Shown here in pieces: positions 1 to 7,447 of a stretch of DNA of 64,000 nucleotides. Location of the stretch: the NCBI GenBank assembly GCA_016185345.1, contig JACPNS010000003.1, positions 334,265 to 398,264 of the forward strand. Reading direction: 5' to 3'. The notes beneath the pieces were generated by a model, which saw only the letters and a program-made list of their open reading frames with translations, had not been told where the DNA came from and did not search any database. Source of the DNA: Solirubrobacterales bacterium. GTDB taxonomy: Bacteria; Actinomycetota; Thermoleophilia; Solirubrobacterales; JACPNS01. Within the stretch, counting starts at the first letter, position 1; each line of letters starts with the position of its first letter. Both the position numbers and the translations under genes were made by a program.

Positions 1-135
1 TTCTACCTCGACGGCTACTCCTACGAGGAGATCGGAGTGAAGATCGACTGCGACGCGAAGACGGTGGACAACGCCCTCCAGCGCGTCAAGCGCAAGGTCG
101 GCGGGCACCTCGACGAGCGCAACGTAATTCTCTAA
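1..135 (+). CDS. RNA polymerase sigma factor, C-terminal fragment (SigH-like region 4)
   Basis: This is the last 44 codons of a gene that begins before the window. The peptide runs FYLDGYSYEEIGVKI, then DNALQRVKRK, and stops with TAA at 133-135. This is the sigma-70 region 4 helix-turn-helix that contacts the -35 element. The phrase with 'DNALQRVKRK' is typical of the SigH/sporulation sigma-30 group, which occurs widely in Gram-positive bacteria and actinomycetes. Only the DNA-binding end is visible, so the exact sigma group is inferred. No clear terminator follows. Confidence 0.75.
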   Translation, partial: FYLDGYSYEEIGVKIDCDAKTVDNALQRVKRKVGGHLDERNVIL

Positions 136-206
136 TCAGGGGCTGATACTCGTCGAGTCGTTGCATACCTGGGTGCGGCGACTTTGCGCCTCGCATCTCC
201 TGCAGC

Positions 207-222
207 TATCGCTTTATAGATA
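207..222. promoter_or_regulatory. Operator-like palindrome O1 upstream of hipBA
   Basis: An imperfect inverted repeat with outer arms TATC and GATA and a TATCGC half-site on the left. It is the weakest of three related palindromes in front of the HipB-like gene. Its centre (214.5) lies 49 bp from the centre of the next one. HipB-type antitoxins are known to autorepress by binding several TATC-containing palindromes; that this is such a site is inferred. Confidence 0.5.
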
Positions 223-254
223 ATTGGGTGTGAATCGACTGTCTTGCGCAGGAT

Positions 255-272
255 TTATCGCTAAAGCGATAA
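255..272. promoter_or_regulatory. Operator-like palindrome O2 upstream of hipBA
   Basis: A perfect inverted repeat, TTATCGCT-AA-AGCGATAA, the strongest of the three sites upstream of the antitoxin gene. It is AT-rich compared with its surroundings and centred at 263.5. It is the probable main binding site for the HipB-like repressor encoded at 345-593. Confidence 0.65.
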
Positions 273-304
273 TTCAGCCCAGGCGACCGATGTAGAGGGT
301 AAAT

Positions 305-320
305 TATCGATTAAGCGATA
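305..320. promoter_or_regulatory. Operator-like palindrome O3 upstream of hipBA
   Basis: An inverted repeat with TATCG and CGATA arms around a TTAA core. It ends 24 bp before the GTG start of the antitoxin and is centred at 312.5, exactly 49 bp after O2. Its position next to the start codon fits a repressor site that blocks transcription of hipBA. Confidence 0.6.
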
Positions 321-344
321 TTTAGGAACGCGAGGTCGCACGAA

Positions 345-593
345 GTGGAAATCACGAAGATCAAGAACGCTGAAGAACTGGGCGCGATCATTCGCAAAGT
401 CCGAAAAGCACAGGGCCTTCGGCAGGAGGACCTCGCATTGGCGGCAGGCGCGGGAATTATGTCGATTAGCCGTCTCGAACGCGGGACGTCTCACGTGCGA
501 ATTGATCTGGTGCTGAGAGTTTTGGACGTGCTCGGACTGGATTTCAAGATCGCGAGCGCGAGCGACGAGGCAGATGGGTGGTCGGATGTCTGA
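345..593 (+). CDS. hipB: HipB-like antitoxin, XRE-family transcriptional repressor
   Basis: An 82-aa helix-turn-helix protein starting with GTG. The XRE/Cro fold is clear from about residues 11-65: LGAIIRKVRKAQGLRQEDLA, then a recognition helix around MSISRLERG. HipB-type antitoxins bind and inhibit their HipA kinase and repress the shared operon. The start of the next gene overlaps its stop, so the two are translationally coupled. Three evenly spaced palindromes lie upstream (207-320). The family call is firm; neutralising activity is inferred from context. Confidence 0.85.
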   Translation: MEITKIKNAEELGAIIRKVRKAQGLRQEDLALAAGAGIMSISRLERGTSHVRIDLVLRVLDVLGLDFKIASASDEADGWSDV

Positions 594-1890
594 GCTGCTC
601 GACGTCTACTGCTTCGGGGAGACCGCGGGGTCGCTGACCGATGAACGGCCCATGCGATTCGAGTACTCCCGCGAGTGGATTGAGGGCGGACGTCCGCCAA
701 TCTCCCAGTCACTGCCACTCGACGGTCGCGCCGACCCGGAAGCTGCAACGGCGTTTTTTGGCGGCTTGCTTCCCGAGGGAGTGCCACGCAGGTTGATCGC
801 TCGGTCATCGGGGATCAGCGAGGGGAACGACTTCGCGTTGCTCGCTGAGCTTGGCTGGGACTGCGCAGGCGCCGTGAGCGTCTATCGCCATGGCCAGCCA
901 CCGCTACCGGACGGAAACGGAGACGACGTCAAATGGTTGAATGGCGACGAACTGGCCCAAGTGATCGATGAGCTGCCGCGGCGGCCGATGCTGTTCGACG
1001 ACGATGGAGAGGTCCGTCTTTCGCTCGCTGGTGCCCAGGACAAACTGCCGGTGGTTGTAGGAAGCGACGGCCGCATTGGTCTGGGCGGAAGAAGAAGTGG
1101 TACGGGTCGGGGTACGGCGCGCACGCCTTCAACCCACATCCTCAAACTGCCTATCGAACGCCTGGAAGGAACGGTCGTCAACGAAGCGTTCGCGCTGTCG
1201 CTGCTGAATCGCATTGGGGCGAACGCAGTTGAGGCGTCCCCGCGAACGGTGAACGGGCGGCAGTTTCTACTCGTTCGGCGGTACGACCGACGCGCCGCCG
1301 GGGCCGGCTCATCTTCGACACAACAGCGTCTCCATCAGGAAGACTTTTGCCAGGCACTTGGCGTGCCGTCGGATCGCAAATATCAATCCGAGGGGGGTCC
1401 CGGGCAGGCGGACTGCTTTGACCTCATCCGTCGGGCATCGGGTCGAAGGGCACCAGACGTCACCGCCCTCCTCGACGCCGCAGGGTTCAACTTTCTGATC
1501 GGAAATCACGATGCGCACGGCAAGAACTTTTCGCTGCTCTACACGCCTCAGAAAGCTCAGCTAGCCCCGTTTTACGACGTGCTCAGTTCGTTTGTGTATC
1601 GCTCGAGTGGTCACAACATGGATCGAAAGCTCGCAATGAAGATCGGTGGGGAGAATCGTTGGGACTATGTCCGTAGGCGGCATTGGGATCGATTCTTTGA
1701 AGAGGCGGGCCTCGGTGTGTTCCCATCGCGTCGCAGGTTGCTCGACCTTTGCGATCGGACCACACGAGCGGCGCGAGATGTGCGGAATGAGTTCGCCGCC
1801 GCAGGATGGGACGATCCGCTTCTCGACAGCATTATTGAGCTGATCGACTTGCGAGCCGCCGCAGTCCTCGCCGAGCTCGCAAGCCAGTAA
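586..1890 (+). CDS. hipA: HipA-like serine/threonine kinase toxin
   Basis: A 434-aa protein of usual HipA length. An N-terminal HipA_N-type region (about residues 5-105) is followed by the kinase-like domain. Visible motifs are SLAGAQDKL (about 146-154, the nucleotide-loop phrase), HILKLP, LVRRYDR, the catalytic loop GNHDAHGKN (about 306-314) and the metal-binding FYDV (about 329-332). E. coli HipA phosphorylates glutamyl-tRNA synthetase and causes persistence; the target here is unknown. I prefer the ATG at 586, which overlaps the hipB stop by 8 nt; an in-frame ATG at 574 is possible. A glycine/arginine-rich insert at about 165-180 may be a flexible loop. Confidence 0.85.
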   Translation: MSELLDVYCFGETAGSLTDERPMRFEYSREWIEGGRPPISQSLPLDGRADPEAATAFFGGLLPEGVPRRLIARSSGISEGNDFALLAELGWDCAGAVSVYRHGQPPLPDGNGDDVKWLNGDELAQVIDELPRRPMLFDDDGEVRLSLAGAQDKLPVVVGSDGRIGLGGRRSGTGRGTARTPSTHILKLPIERLEGTVVNEAFALSLLNRIGANAVEASPRTVNGRQFLLVRRYDRRAAGAGSSSTQQRLHQEDFCQALGVPSDRKYQSEGGPGQADCFDLIRRASGRRAPDVTALLDAAGFNFLIGNHDAHGKNFSLLYTPQKAQLAPFYDVLSSFVYRSSGHNMDRKLAMKIGGENRWDYVRRRHWDRFFEEAGLGVFPSRRRLLDLCDRTTRAARDVRNEFAAAGWDDPLLDSIIELIDLRAAAVLAELASQ

Positions 1891-1902
1891 CCTCGCAGCC
1901 AC

Positions 1903-1975
1903 GCCGGGATAGCTCAGCTGGTAGAGCAACTGCCTTGTAAGCAGTAGGTCAGGGGTTCGAGTCCCCTTCCCGGCT
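1903..1975 (+). tRNA. tRNA-Thr (anticodon TGT)
   Basis: A full cloverleaf can be drawn. The acceptor stem GCCGGGA pairs with TCCCGGC, and D-stem GCTC with GAGC. The anticodon stem ACTGC/GCAGT carries loop CTTGTAA with anticodon TGT, and the T-arm contains GGTTCGAGTCC. The length is 73 nt. The 3' CCA is not cleanly encoded (TTCCA follows the acceptor stem). The gene sits between hipA and the plsC-gpsA fusion, on the same strand. Confidence 0.95.
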
Positions 1976-2020
1976 TCCATCTCACGTAACTCGCTGACCG
2001 CGAGCGTGTACAACTAATTC

Positions 2021-3847
2021 ATGAGCGCAGACGAGACCACGACCGCGCCTCCGGATTCATCCCCCGAGGAGAAAGCGCCCGTCCAACAGGACGCGGCATC
2101 GCGAGCCGCGCGCCCTACGGCGCCCGAGACCGGCCCGCTGACGCCGATCGTCGCGCCCCGGACTCACCACTCGGACCCGCCGGAGCCTGTTCACAAGGCA
2201 GGCGAGTTGCCGCCGGACTACTTCTTCAAGTTTCACGAACGCGCGCGCACCAAGGGCGTGAACAATTGGGTTTACCGCCCGGTGCGCTTCTTCCTACTGC
2301 CGTTCTTCCTCATCTATTTCCGCCTCGACCGCATCGGCCGCGAGCACGTCCCGACCGATGGGCCGATCATCTTCGCCAGCAACCACCGAAGTTTTCTCGA
2401 CCCCTTCATTATCGCCACCATGACCAAGGGTCCGCTCTTCTACGTGGCCAAAATGGAGCTGTTCAAGAAGCCGTGGCAGGGCTGGATACTCAACTCACTC
2501 GGCGCAATCCCTGTGATGCGCGAACAGTCCGATCAGGAACTTCTGATCACAGTGCGAGCGCTGCTCGACCGCGGCGACAGCCTCGTGATCTTCCCCGAGG
2601 GCACGCGGGTCAGGCCCGGCTCGCTCGGTCGACCGCGTCGCGGCGTCGGTCGATTTGCGCTTGAGACCGGTGTGCCGATCGTCCCGATCGCGTTGATCGG
2701 CACCGAAGACGTGCGCAAGGGCTGGCGCGTGCGGCCGCGCAAGGTCTCGATTCGCGCAGGCGACCCGTTGGTCTTCCCGCACACGATCGACGCCTCCAAG
2801 GAGCTAGCCGTTGAAGTGACCGACCGCATCTGGCCGCGCGTCGAGCTGCAGTGGGAGTGGCTCGGTGGATTGCCGCCGATGCGTCGCGCCGCCGTGATTG
2901 GTTCGGGCGCCTGGGGGACCGCCGTCGCCGTGCTGCTCGCCAAGTCGGGCATGGAAGTTGAACTCGGAACTCGCGAGGAAGAGCTCGCGCAGAAGATCGA
3001 TCACGAGCGTCGCAACGAGCGCTACCTGCCCGAGGTGGACCTGCCGCCGGAGCTCACGGTGAAGGCCGCGGCCACGATCGAGCTCTCCGGCCAGGATCTG
3101 ATCGTGTTTGCGATCCCCTCCAAGGAGCTTCCCAACGCCGTGGCCCAGGCCGCCGACCGTATCGGCGCACGCAGCGCGGTGCTGGTGCTGAGCAAAGGGC
3201 TCGTTCCGCCGCTTGGAACGTTGCCTTCGGAGTACGTTGGCGCACGCGTTCGAACACGCGCAATCGCCTGTCTTGGCGGCCCGGCGCACGCCGCCGAAGC
3301 CGTGCTCCACGGCGCCTCAGTCGTTCTTGCGACGCCCGACGACGCGCTCCGCCGGCAGCTGGGCGACACGCTCGAGCAGGCCGGACTGGGCGTTGAACGC
3401 TCCCGCGACCTGGTCGGCACTGAGCTCGCCGGTTGCGCGAAGAACGTTGCCGCGCTGGCCGCCAGCGCCGCCGGCACTGCGGGCATGAACGCCGCCGGTG
3501 CCGCCGCAGGGCACGCCTTCAGCGAGGTCGAAGAATTCGCCGGGACCTATGGCGCTGCGCACGAAACTTTCCTGGGGCTCGCTGGAACTGGCGACTTGGT
3601 CGCAACGGTGCTCGCGGCAGGTAGCCGCAACCGCCGTGCAGGCGAGCTGCTCGGATCTGGCGTCCCGGCCGACCAGATCAAACAGGAGCTGGGACACGTC
3701 GCCGAAGCTGTGGACACCGTGCCGCTGCTCGCGACGGTGATTGAGAACGCGGGCTTTGATGCCCCGACCGTCTTTGCGCTGCGCGACCTCATAAATGGAT
3801 CGATCGAGCCTGCAGAGTGGGTGTCGATCGTGCGGCGGGCGGCGTGA
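2021..3847 (+). CDS. Fused acyltransferase (PlsC) - glycerol-3-phosphate dehydrogenase (GpsA)
   Basis: A 608-aa single reading frame joining two glycerolipid enzymes. Residues 1-65 are a Pro/Ala/Glu-rich, probably disordered leader. Residues about 80-280 are a PlsC-type 1-acylglycerol-3-phosphate acyltransferase with the catalytic HX4D box (NHRSFLDP, H122/D127) and FPEGTR (191-196). Residues about 287-608 are an NAD(P)-dependent glycerol-3-phosphate dehydrogenase. It has the Rossmann motif GSGAWG (294-299), an ELAGCAKN active-site segment and a GLAGTGDLVAT...GSRNRRAG signature. GpsA makes glycerol-3-phosphate from DHAP, and PlsC acylates the later lysophosphatidate. These steps are not consecutive: PlsB/PlsY acts between them. 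Both domains keep their key residues, so the fusion looks functional. Confidence 0.9.
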   Translation: MSADETTTAPPDSSPEEKAPVQQDAASRAARPTAPETGPLTPIVAPRTHHSDPPEPVHKAGELPPDYFFKFHERARTKGVNNWVYRPVRFFLLPFFLIYFRLDRIGREHVPTDGPIIFASNHRSFLDPFIIATMTKGPLFYVAKMELFKKPWQGWILNSLGAIPVMREQSDQELLITVRALLDRGDSLVIFPEGTRVRPGSLGRPRRGVGRFALETGVPIVPIALIGTEDVRKGWRVRPRKVSIRAGDPLVFPHTIDASKELAVEVTDRIWPRVELQWEWLGGLPPMRRAAVIGSGAWGTAVAVLLAKSGMEVELGTREEELAQKIDHERRNERYLPEVDLPPELTVKAAATIELSGQDLIVFAIPSKELPNAVAQAADRIGARSAVLVLSKGLVPPLGTLPSEYVGARVRTRAIACLGGPAHAAEAVLHGASVVLATPDDALRRQLGDTLEQAGLGVERSRDLVGTELAGCAKNVAALAASAAGTAGMNAAGAAAGHAFSEVEEFAGTYGAAHETFLGLAGTGDLVATVLAAGSRNRRAGELLGSGVPADQIKQELGHVAEAVDTVPLLATVIENAGFDAPTVFALRDLINGSIEPAEWVSIVRRAA

Positions 3848-3865
3848 TCAAAGTAGGCTGACCAT

Positions 3866-4426
3866 GTGGGCGAGCAGAAGACGTACGAGATGGACAAGAA
3901 GGAGCTCGATCGCGCGTTCACCGAGCTCTACCAAGCGAACCTCCGCGACGTCTACTCCTTTCTTTACTACCGCCTCGGAAATCACCACGACGCCGAAGAC
4001 GTCTCCGAGCAGGTCTTCCTCCAGGCCTACCGCCATCTTCCCAAGGCGCTCGCCGAGTCGCAGGGCCGCTCGCTCAGGCCGTGGCTCATCAGGATCGCTC
4101 AGAATCTCGCGATCAACCTTTACCGCGATCGCTCACGCAAGCCGCAGTCACCGCTTGATCTGGCCGGCGAGTTCGCCACCAACCACGACACCGAGCAGCT
4201 CGTCGAGAACCGAGAAGAGCTCGAGGCGATCTTCGAGAAGGTCGCCGAGTTGTCCGACGACCGGCGCGAGGCGTTGATCATGCGCTTCGCACTTGGTATG
4301 GACAACGGAGAGATCGCGCGCGCGATGGGCAAGACCGAGGGCGCCACGAAGGTGCTCCTGCACCGCGCGATCAAGCAGCTTGAACAGGCGCTGATCGCAG
4401 ACGAGATGATGGAGGCACGGAAATGA
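3866..4426 (+). CDS. ECF-family RNA polymerase sigma factor
   Basis: A 186-aa sigma-70 family protein with region 2 at about residues 14-85 (YSFLYYRLGNHHDAEDVSEQ, then RPWLIRIAQNLAINLYRD) and region 4 at about 125-175 (LSDDRREALIMRF, IARAMGKTEGATKVLLHRA). There is no region 3, as usual for ECF sigmas, which direct polymerase to stress or envelope regulons. The start taken is GTG 3866; ATG 3890 is an alternative. The downstream gene overlaps by 4 nt (ATGA), implying a co-translated partner, probably its regulator. Confidence 0.88.
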   Translation: MGEQKTYEMDKKELDRAFTELYQANLRDVYSFLYYRLGNHHDAEDVSEQVFLQAYRHLPKALAESQGRSLRPWLIRIAQNLAINLYRDRSRKPQSPLDLAGEFATNHDTEQLVENREELEAIFEKVAELSDDRREALIMRFALGMDNGEIARAMGKTEGATKVLLHRAIKQLEQALIADEMMEARK

Positions 4427-4800
4427 CCGAGCGTGGAATCTTTGAGCACGAGTCGATTGAGAGCGTCCTGAATCGCGCCTTCGCGCCTGTCGAGCCACCG
4501 GCGCGAATGTACGAAGAGGTCCAATCTCGCCTGCAGGACATTTCACACAGCGCCGCAGAAGAGATCGCTGATTGGGAGCTCGCCGCGATGGGCGATCCGC
4601 GCAACTGGGTCCGCCCAGCCGTTGCGCTGGCAGCCGGTGGCGCGGCAGCAGGAGCACTTGTCGTGATTGGCCTGCGCAGGCGCAGGCATGGCGATGACGC
4701 CGGCGCGGCAGCGGTCAAGGCCTTGACCGACGCGATCGGCGAAGCAGCAGAAGGCGCGCGCGAAGAAATCAAGCGCGCCGCTCGCGACCTGACCAGCTGA
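4423..4800 (+). CDS. Small single-pass membrane protein, putative regulator of the adjacent ECF sigma factor
   Basis: A 125-aa protein overlapping the ECF sigma gene by ATGA. Residues 1-60 are acidic and probably cytoplasmic. One hydrophobic helix lies at about 62-84, followed by RRRR and an Ala/Glu-rich tail. By position it could be an anti-sigma factor. However, it lacks the HxxxCxxC zinc-anti-sigma motif and has no recognisable sensor domain. The function is inferred from context only. Confidence 0.6.
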   Translation: MTERGIFEHESIESVLNRAFAPVEPPARMYEEVQSRLQDISHSAAEEIADWELAAMGDPRNWVRPAVALAAGGAAAGALVVIGLRRRRHGDDAGAAAVKALTDAIGEAAEGAREEIKRAARDLTS

Positions 4801-4841
4801 ACGTCCGCACCGGCCCCCAAACTCTGGGGCATACTGGTTTT

Positions 4842-6464
4842 ATGCGTTTCTCTCAGCGGTTCCTCGTTCTGCCAGCCGTGCTGGCGACCCTCCTGCTCGC
4901 GCCCTCAGCTGCATCGGCGCTGACCCAGACCGATCTCGATTCTTCGTTCGGTGCGAACGGAGTCGCGACGCCGGCGCTGCCGCCAACGGACTCCCTCGTC
5001 AGCGTGAGCGTTCAGCCCGATGGGAAGACCGTCGGCGCATACCGTGGCGTCCCGAACGCACCGCTGGCGTTCCGCCTGAACGCAGATGGTTCGCTCGACC
5101 AAAGCTTTGGCGCCGGTGGCCGCGTTGACCTCGCCGTGATGGGCATGACGAACATCTCGGTCAAGCGCGTGCAGCTTGCCGCTGACGGAACGATCTACAT
5201 CGCCGGTTCCGGATCGCTTGCCGGAAATGTGCGAGTTGCAGTTTGGGCGCTGACCGCAAGCGGCGCGCCAAAGCTCAGTTTCAACGGCACGGGTTCGCGT
5301 GTACTGCCAATCGTTCCGGCGAGCCCGAACAACATCGGAGACGCGGCAATAACTCCGTCGGGGAGCCTCGCGGTTGCAGCTGAAGCTATATCTGGTGGCG
5401 ACGATGTCATATCGCTGCGCGTGGTCGATCCCTCCGGCGCGATCACGGTGGACGTCACCAGAACCATCCCCGCATCGGACGTTGATCCCGAGTCGCTCAC
5501 CGCAATGCCAGACGGTCGATTGATCGTCGGTGCAACGCTTGACGGTGGCGGTCAGGCTTTCGGCTTGTTGTTCGCATTTTCATCTACCGGGGTGGCCGAG
5601 CCAACGTTCGGCGGCCCCGGATACGCGACCTTCGGGCCGTCGCTTCCGCTTTTCACGGTGCCGCTAAGAGTGTTCAACGTCGGCGGGCAGATCGGCGCCG
5701 TAGGAACAGTGGGCTTTACCTCGGCGGTCGGAATCTTCACTCCGGACGGCGTCGCCATTCCTTCGATCGGATCGCTCGGAGCGAAGCGCTCATTCCCGCC
5801 TGGGGCCGCATTCGCCTTCTTGCTTGACGGCGGCGCGGTAGCTGGCAACAAGATCCTTGGCGTCGGTCAGGCGTCGGGAGCAGAAAGCTTGCCGCCCTAC
5901 ATTGAGCGCTTCAACGCCGATGGAACTCCGGACAACAGTTTTACGCCCGGCGGATCGGCCTATCTGCCGGCTGCGGCCGACACCGCTGCAAGCTTTGCGC
6001 TGCAGCCCGACGGCAAATACGTGATCGCCCTGGCATCGCCCGACGATCGCTTGAGTCTCCTCCGCATGTGGGGCGACAGTCCCGCCCCGCAGCCCGCAGT
6101 GGTTGCCTTCTCGCGTTCACTGAAAAGCAAGCTGAAGGTCAACAAGGCGCGGCGGTTTTCCGGTACCACCGGCGGAACTGGGATCACCAAGGTTGAACTC
6201 GCGATTCAAAAAGTCGATTCAAAACTGCTGAAGAAATCGAAGCGATGCTCCTACGTGAAATCAAAAAACGCAGCGCTCAAGAACTACAAGGCGGTGTCCA
6301 GGAAATGCGTTCCCGGGAAATGGCTGGGCGCGACCGGAACGAGCCAATGGTCGCTCAAGCTGAGTAAGTCCCTCAAGCCGGGCAAGTACGTGCTGAGTGC
6401 CCGTGCGACGGGCGTGCTGGGCGTCAGCACGGTCATCGCGAAGTCGATCACCTTGACCAAGTAG
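4842..6464 (+). CDS. Secreted delta-60 repeat protein with Lys-rich C-terminal domain (paralog 1)
   Basis: A 540-aa exported protein. A Sec signal peptide ends near residue 26 (SAASA). Residues about 30-410 hold degenerate delta-60 repeats, recognised by phrases such as LDSSFGANG, VQPDGKTVGA, LDQSFGAGG and ALQPDGKYVIA; these probably form a beta-propeller-like fold. From about 415 to the end is a separate basic domain with two Cys (KRCSYVK, SRKCVPG) that ends SITLTK. The same domain closes the paralog at 7448-9076. A -10-like CATACT (4830-4835) lies 6 nt before the ATG, so the mRNA may be leaderless. The role is unknown; a cell-surface structural protein is likely. Confidence 0.8.
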   Translation: MRFSQRFLVLPAVLATLLLAPSAASALTQTDLDSSFGANGVATPALPPTDSLVSVSVQPDGKTVGAYRGVPNAPLAFRLNADGSLDQSFGAGGRVDLAVMGMTNISVKRVQLAADGTIYIAGSGSLAGNVRVAVWALTASGAPKLSFNGTGSRVLPIVPASPNNIGDAAITPSGSLAVAAEAISGGDDVISLRVVDPSGAITVDVTRTIPASDVDPESLTAMPDGRLIVGATLDGGGQAFGLLFAFSSTGVAEPTFGGPGYATFGPSLPLFTVPLRVFNVGGQIGAVGTVGFTSAVGIFTPDGVAIPSIGSLGAKRSFPPGAAFAFLLDGGAVAGNKILGVGQASGAESLPPYIERFNADGTPDNSFTPGGSAYLPAAADTAASFALQPDGKYVIALASPDDRLSLLRMWGDSPAPQPAVVAFSRSLKSKLKVNKARRFSGTTGGTGITKVELAIQKVDSKLLKKSKRCSYVKSKNAALKNYKAVSRKCVPGKWLGATGTSQWSLKLSKSLKPGKYVLSARATGVLGVSTVIAKSITLTK

Positions 6465-6501
6465 CCGCTCCGGCCCTGGGCGCGATTACTCTCTGCGCCC
6501 A

Positions 6502-7395
6502 ATGGAAGCCTCCCAGCAAGTTTGTTACCGCCACCCGAATCGTGAGACCAACGTCTCGTGCTCGAACTGTGGCAACCCGATCTGCACCGACTGCATGACG
6601 CCGTCACCGGTCGGCATGCGCTGCCCGGACTGCGCCAGCGAACGCCAAAAGGTCTATACGCGCGCCGACATCACGCCTGGTCCGGTTGCAGCGATCTGGC
6701 GTGAGGCTCCGGTTACGACCGCGCTGATCGCGATCAATATCGCGGTCTTCCTGCTGCAGATCGCGACCGGCTCGCCGCTTGGGTTGATGACGTCGAGCGT
6801 CGCTGGCTGGGTGACCGAGAACGGCGTGTTCTTCGGTCCGCTGATCGCCGACGGCGAGTACTGGCGCATCATCACGCCGGGCTTTCTGCACTTCGGCCTT
6901 CTGCACATCGCTCTGAACATGTACCTGTTGTACGTGCTTGGGCGCATGCTCGAGCCTGAGCTGGGCGCGGTCCAGATGCTGGCGGTCTACATGACTTCGC
7001 TCATCGCTGGTTCGCTCGGCGCGATGATCCTTGAGCCCGGAACTCCGTCAGCTGGAGCATCGGGAGCGGTGTTCGGGCTGATGGGCATGGCGCTGGTGGT
7101 CGCATGGTCGCGGCGCAACACCCACGCGCTTCAGCAGATCGGCATTCTGCTGGCGATCAACCTATTCATCACCTTCGGCAACTCGTCGATCTCCAAAGGC
7201 GGGCACCTCGGTGGATTGATCGGCGGCGCGCTGAGTGCGTTGCTGCTCTTCAAGCTCGGCGAGCGTCAGGGGTTGCTCGGGGTGCACGGGAGACGCCGCT
7301 GGCTCGGCACTGGAATCATTGTCGGGCTGGGCGTAGCGATGTACGTCGCGTGCATCGTGCTTGCGCGCAACGAGTACGCGCAGCTCATCGCCTGA
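6502..7395 (+). CDS. Rhomboid-family intramembrane serine protease with N-terminal zinc-finger
   Basis: A 297-aa protein. Residues 8-45 form a B-box/zinc-ribbon-like knot of CxxC and CxxxH-type pairs (CYRHP, CSNCGNPICTDC, CPDC). It is followed by a six-helix rhomboid domain (about 70-290). The catalytic serine is in GASGAVFG (S187), its partner histidine in GGHLGG (H235), and the HxxxN oxyanion residues are H135/N139. Rhomboids cut transmembrane helices within the membrane. The substrate is unknown. It sits between two delta-60 secreted proteins, but neither has a C-terminal membrane helix, so they are not obvious substrates. Confidence 0.92.
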   Translation: MEASQQVCYRHPNRETNVSCSNCGNPICTDCMTPSPVGMRCPDCASERQKVYTRADITPGPVAAIWREAPVTTALIAINIAVFLLQIATGSPLGLMTSSVAGWVTENGVFFGPLIADGEYWRIITPGFLHFGLLHIALNMYLLYVLGRMLEPELGAVQMLAVYMTSLIAGSLGAMILEPGTPSAGASGAVFGLMGMALVVAWSRRNTHALQQIGILLAINLFITFGNSSISKGGHLGGLIGGALSALLLFKLGERQGLLGVHGRRRWLGTGIIVGLGVAMYVACIVLARNEYAQLIA

Positions 7396-7447
7396 CGTAG
7401 TCCGCAGCATCTCGCCGGTCCGCTACGAGCTCGTGTAGTTTTAGGTA

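Noticed and set aside
1..1890. A phage or genomic-island origin for the hipBA region because a tRNA lies next to it.
   Set aside because: No integrase, no duplicated tRNA 3' end (att site) and no other mobile genes were seen.
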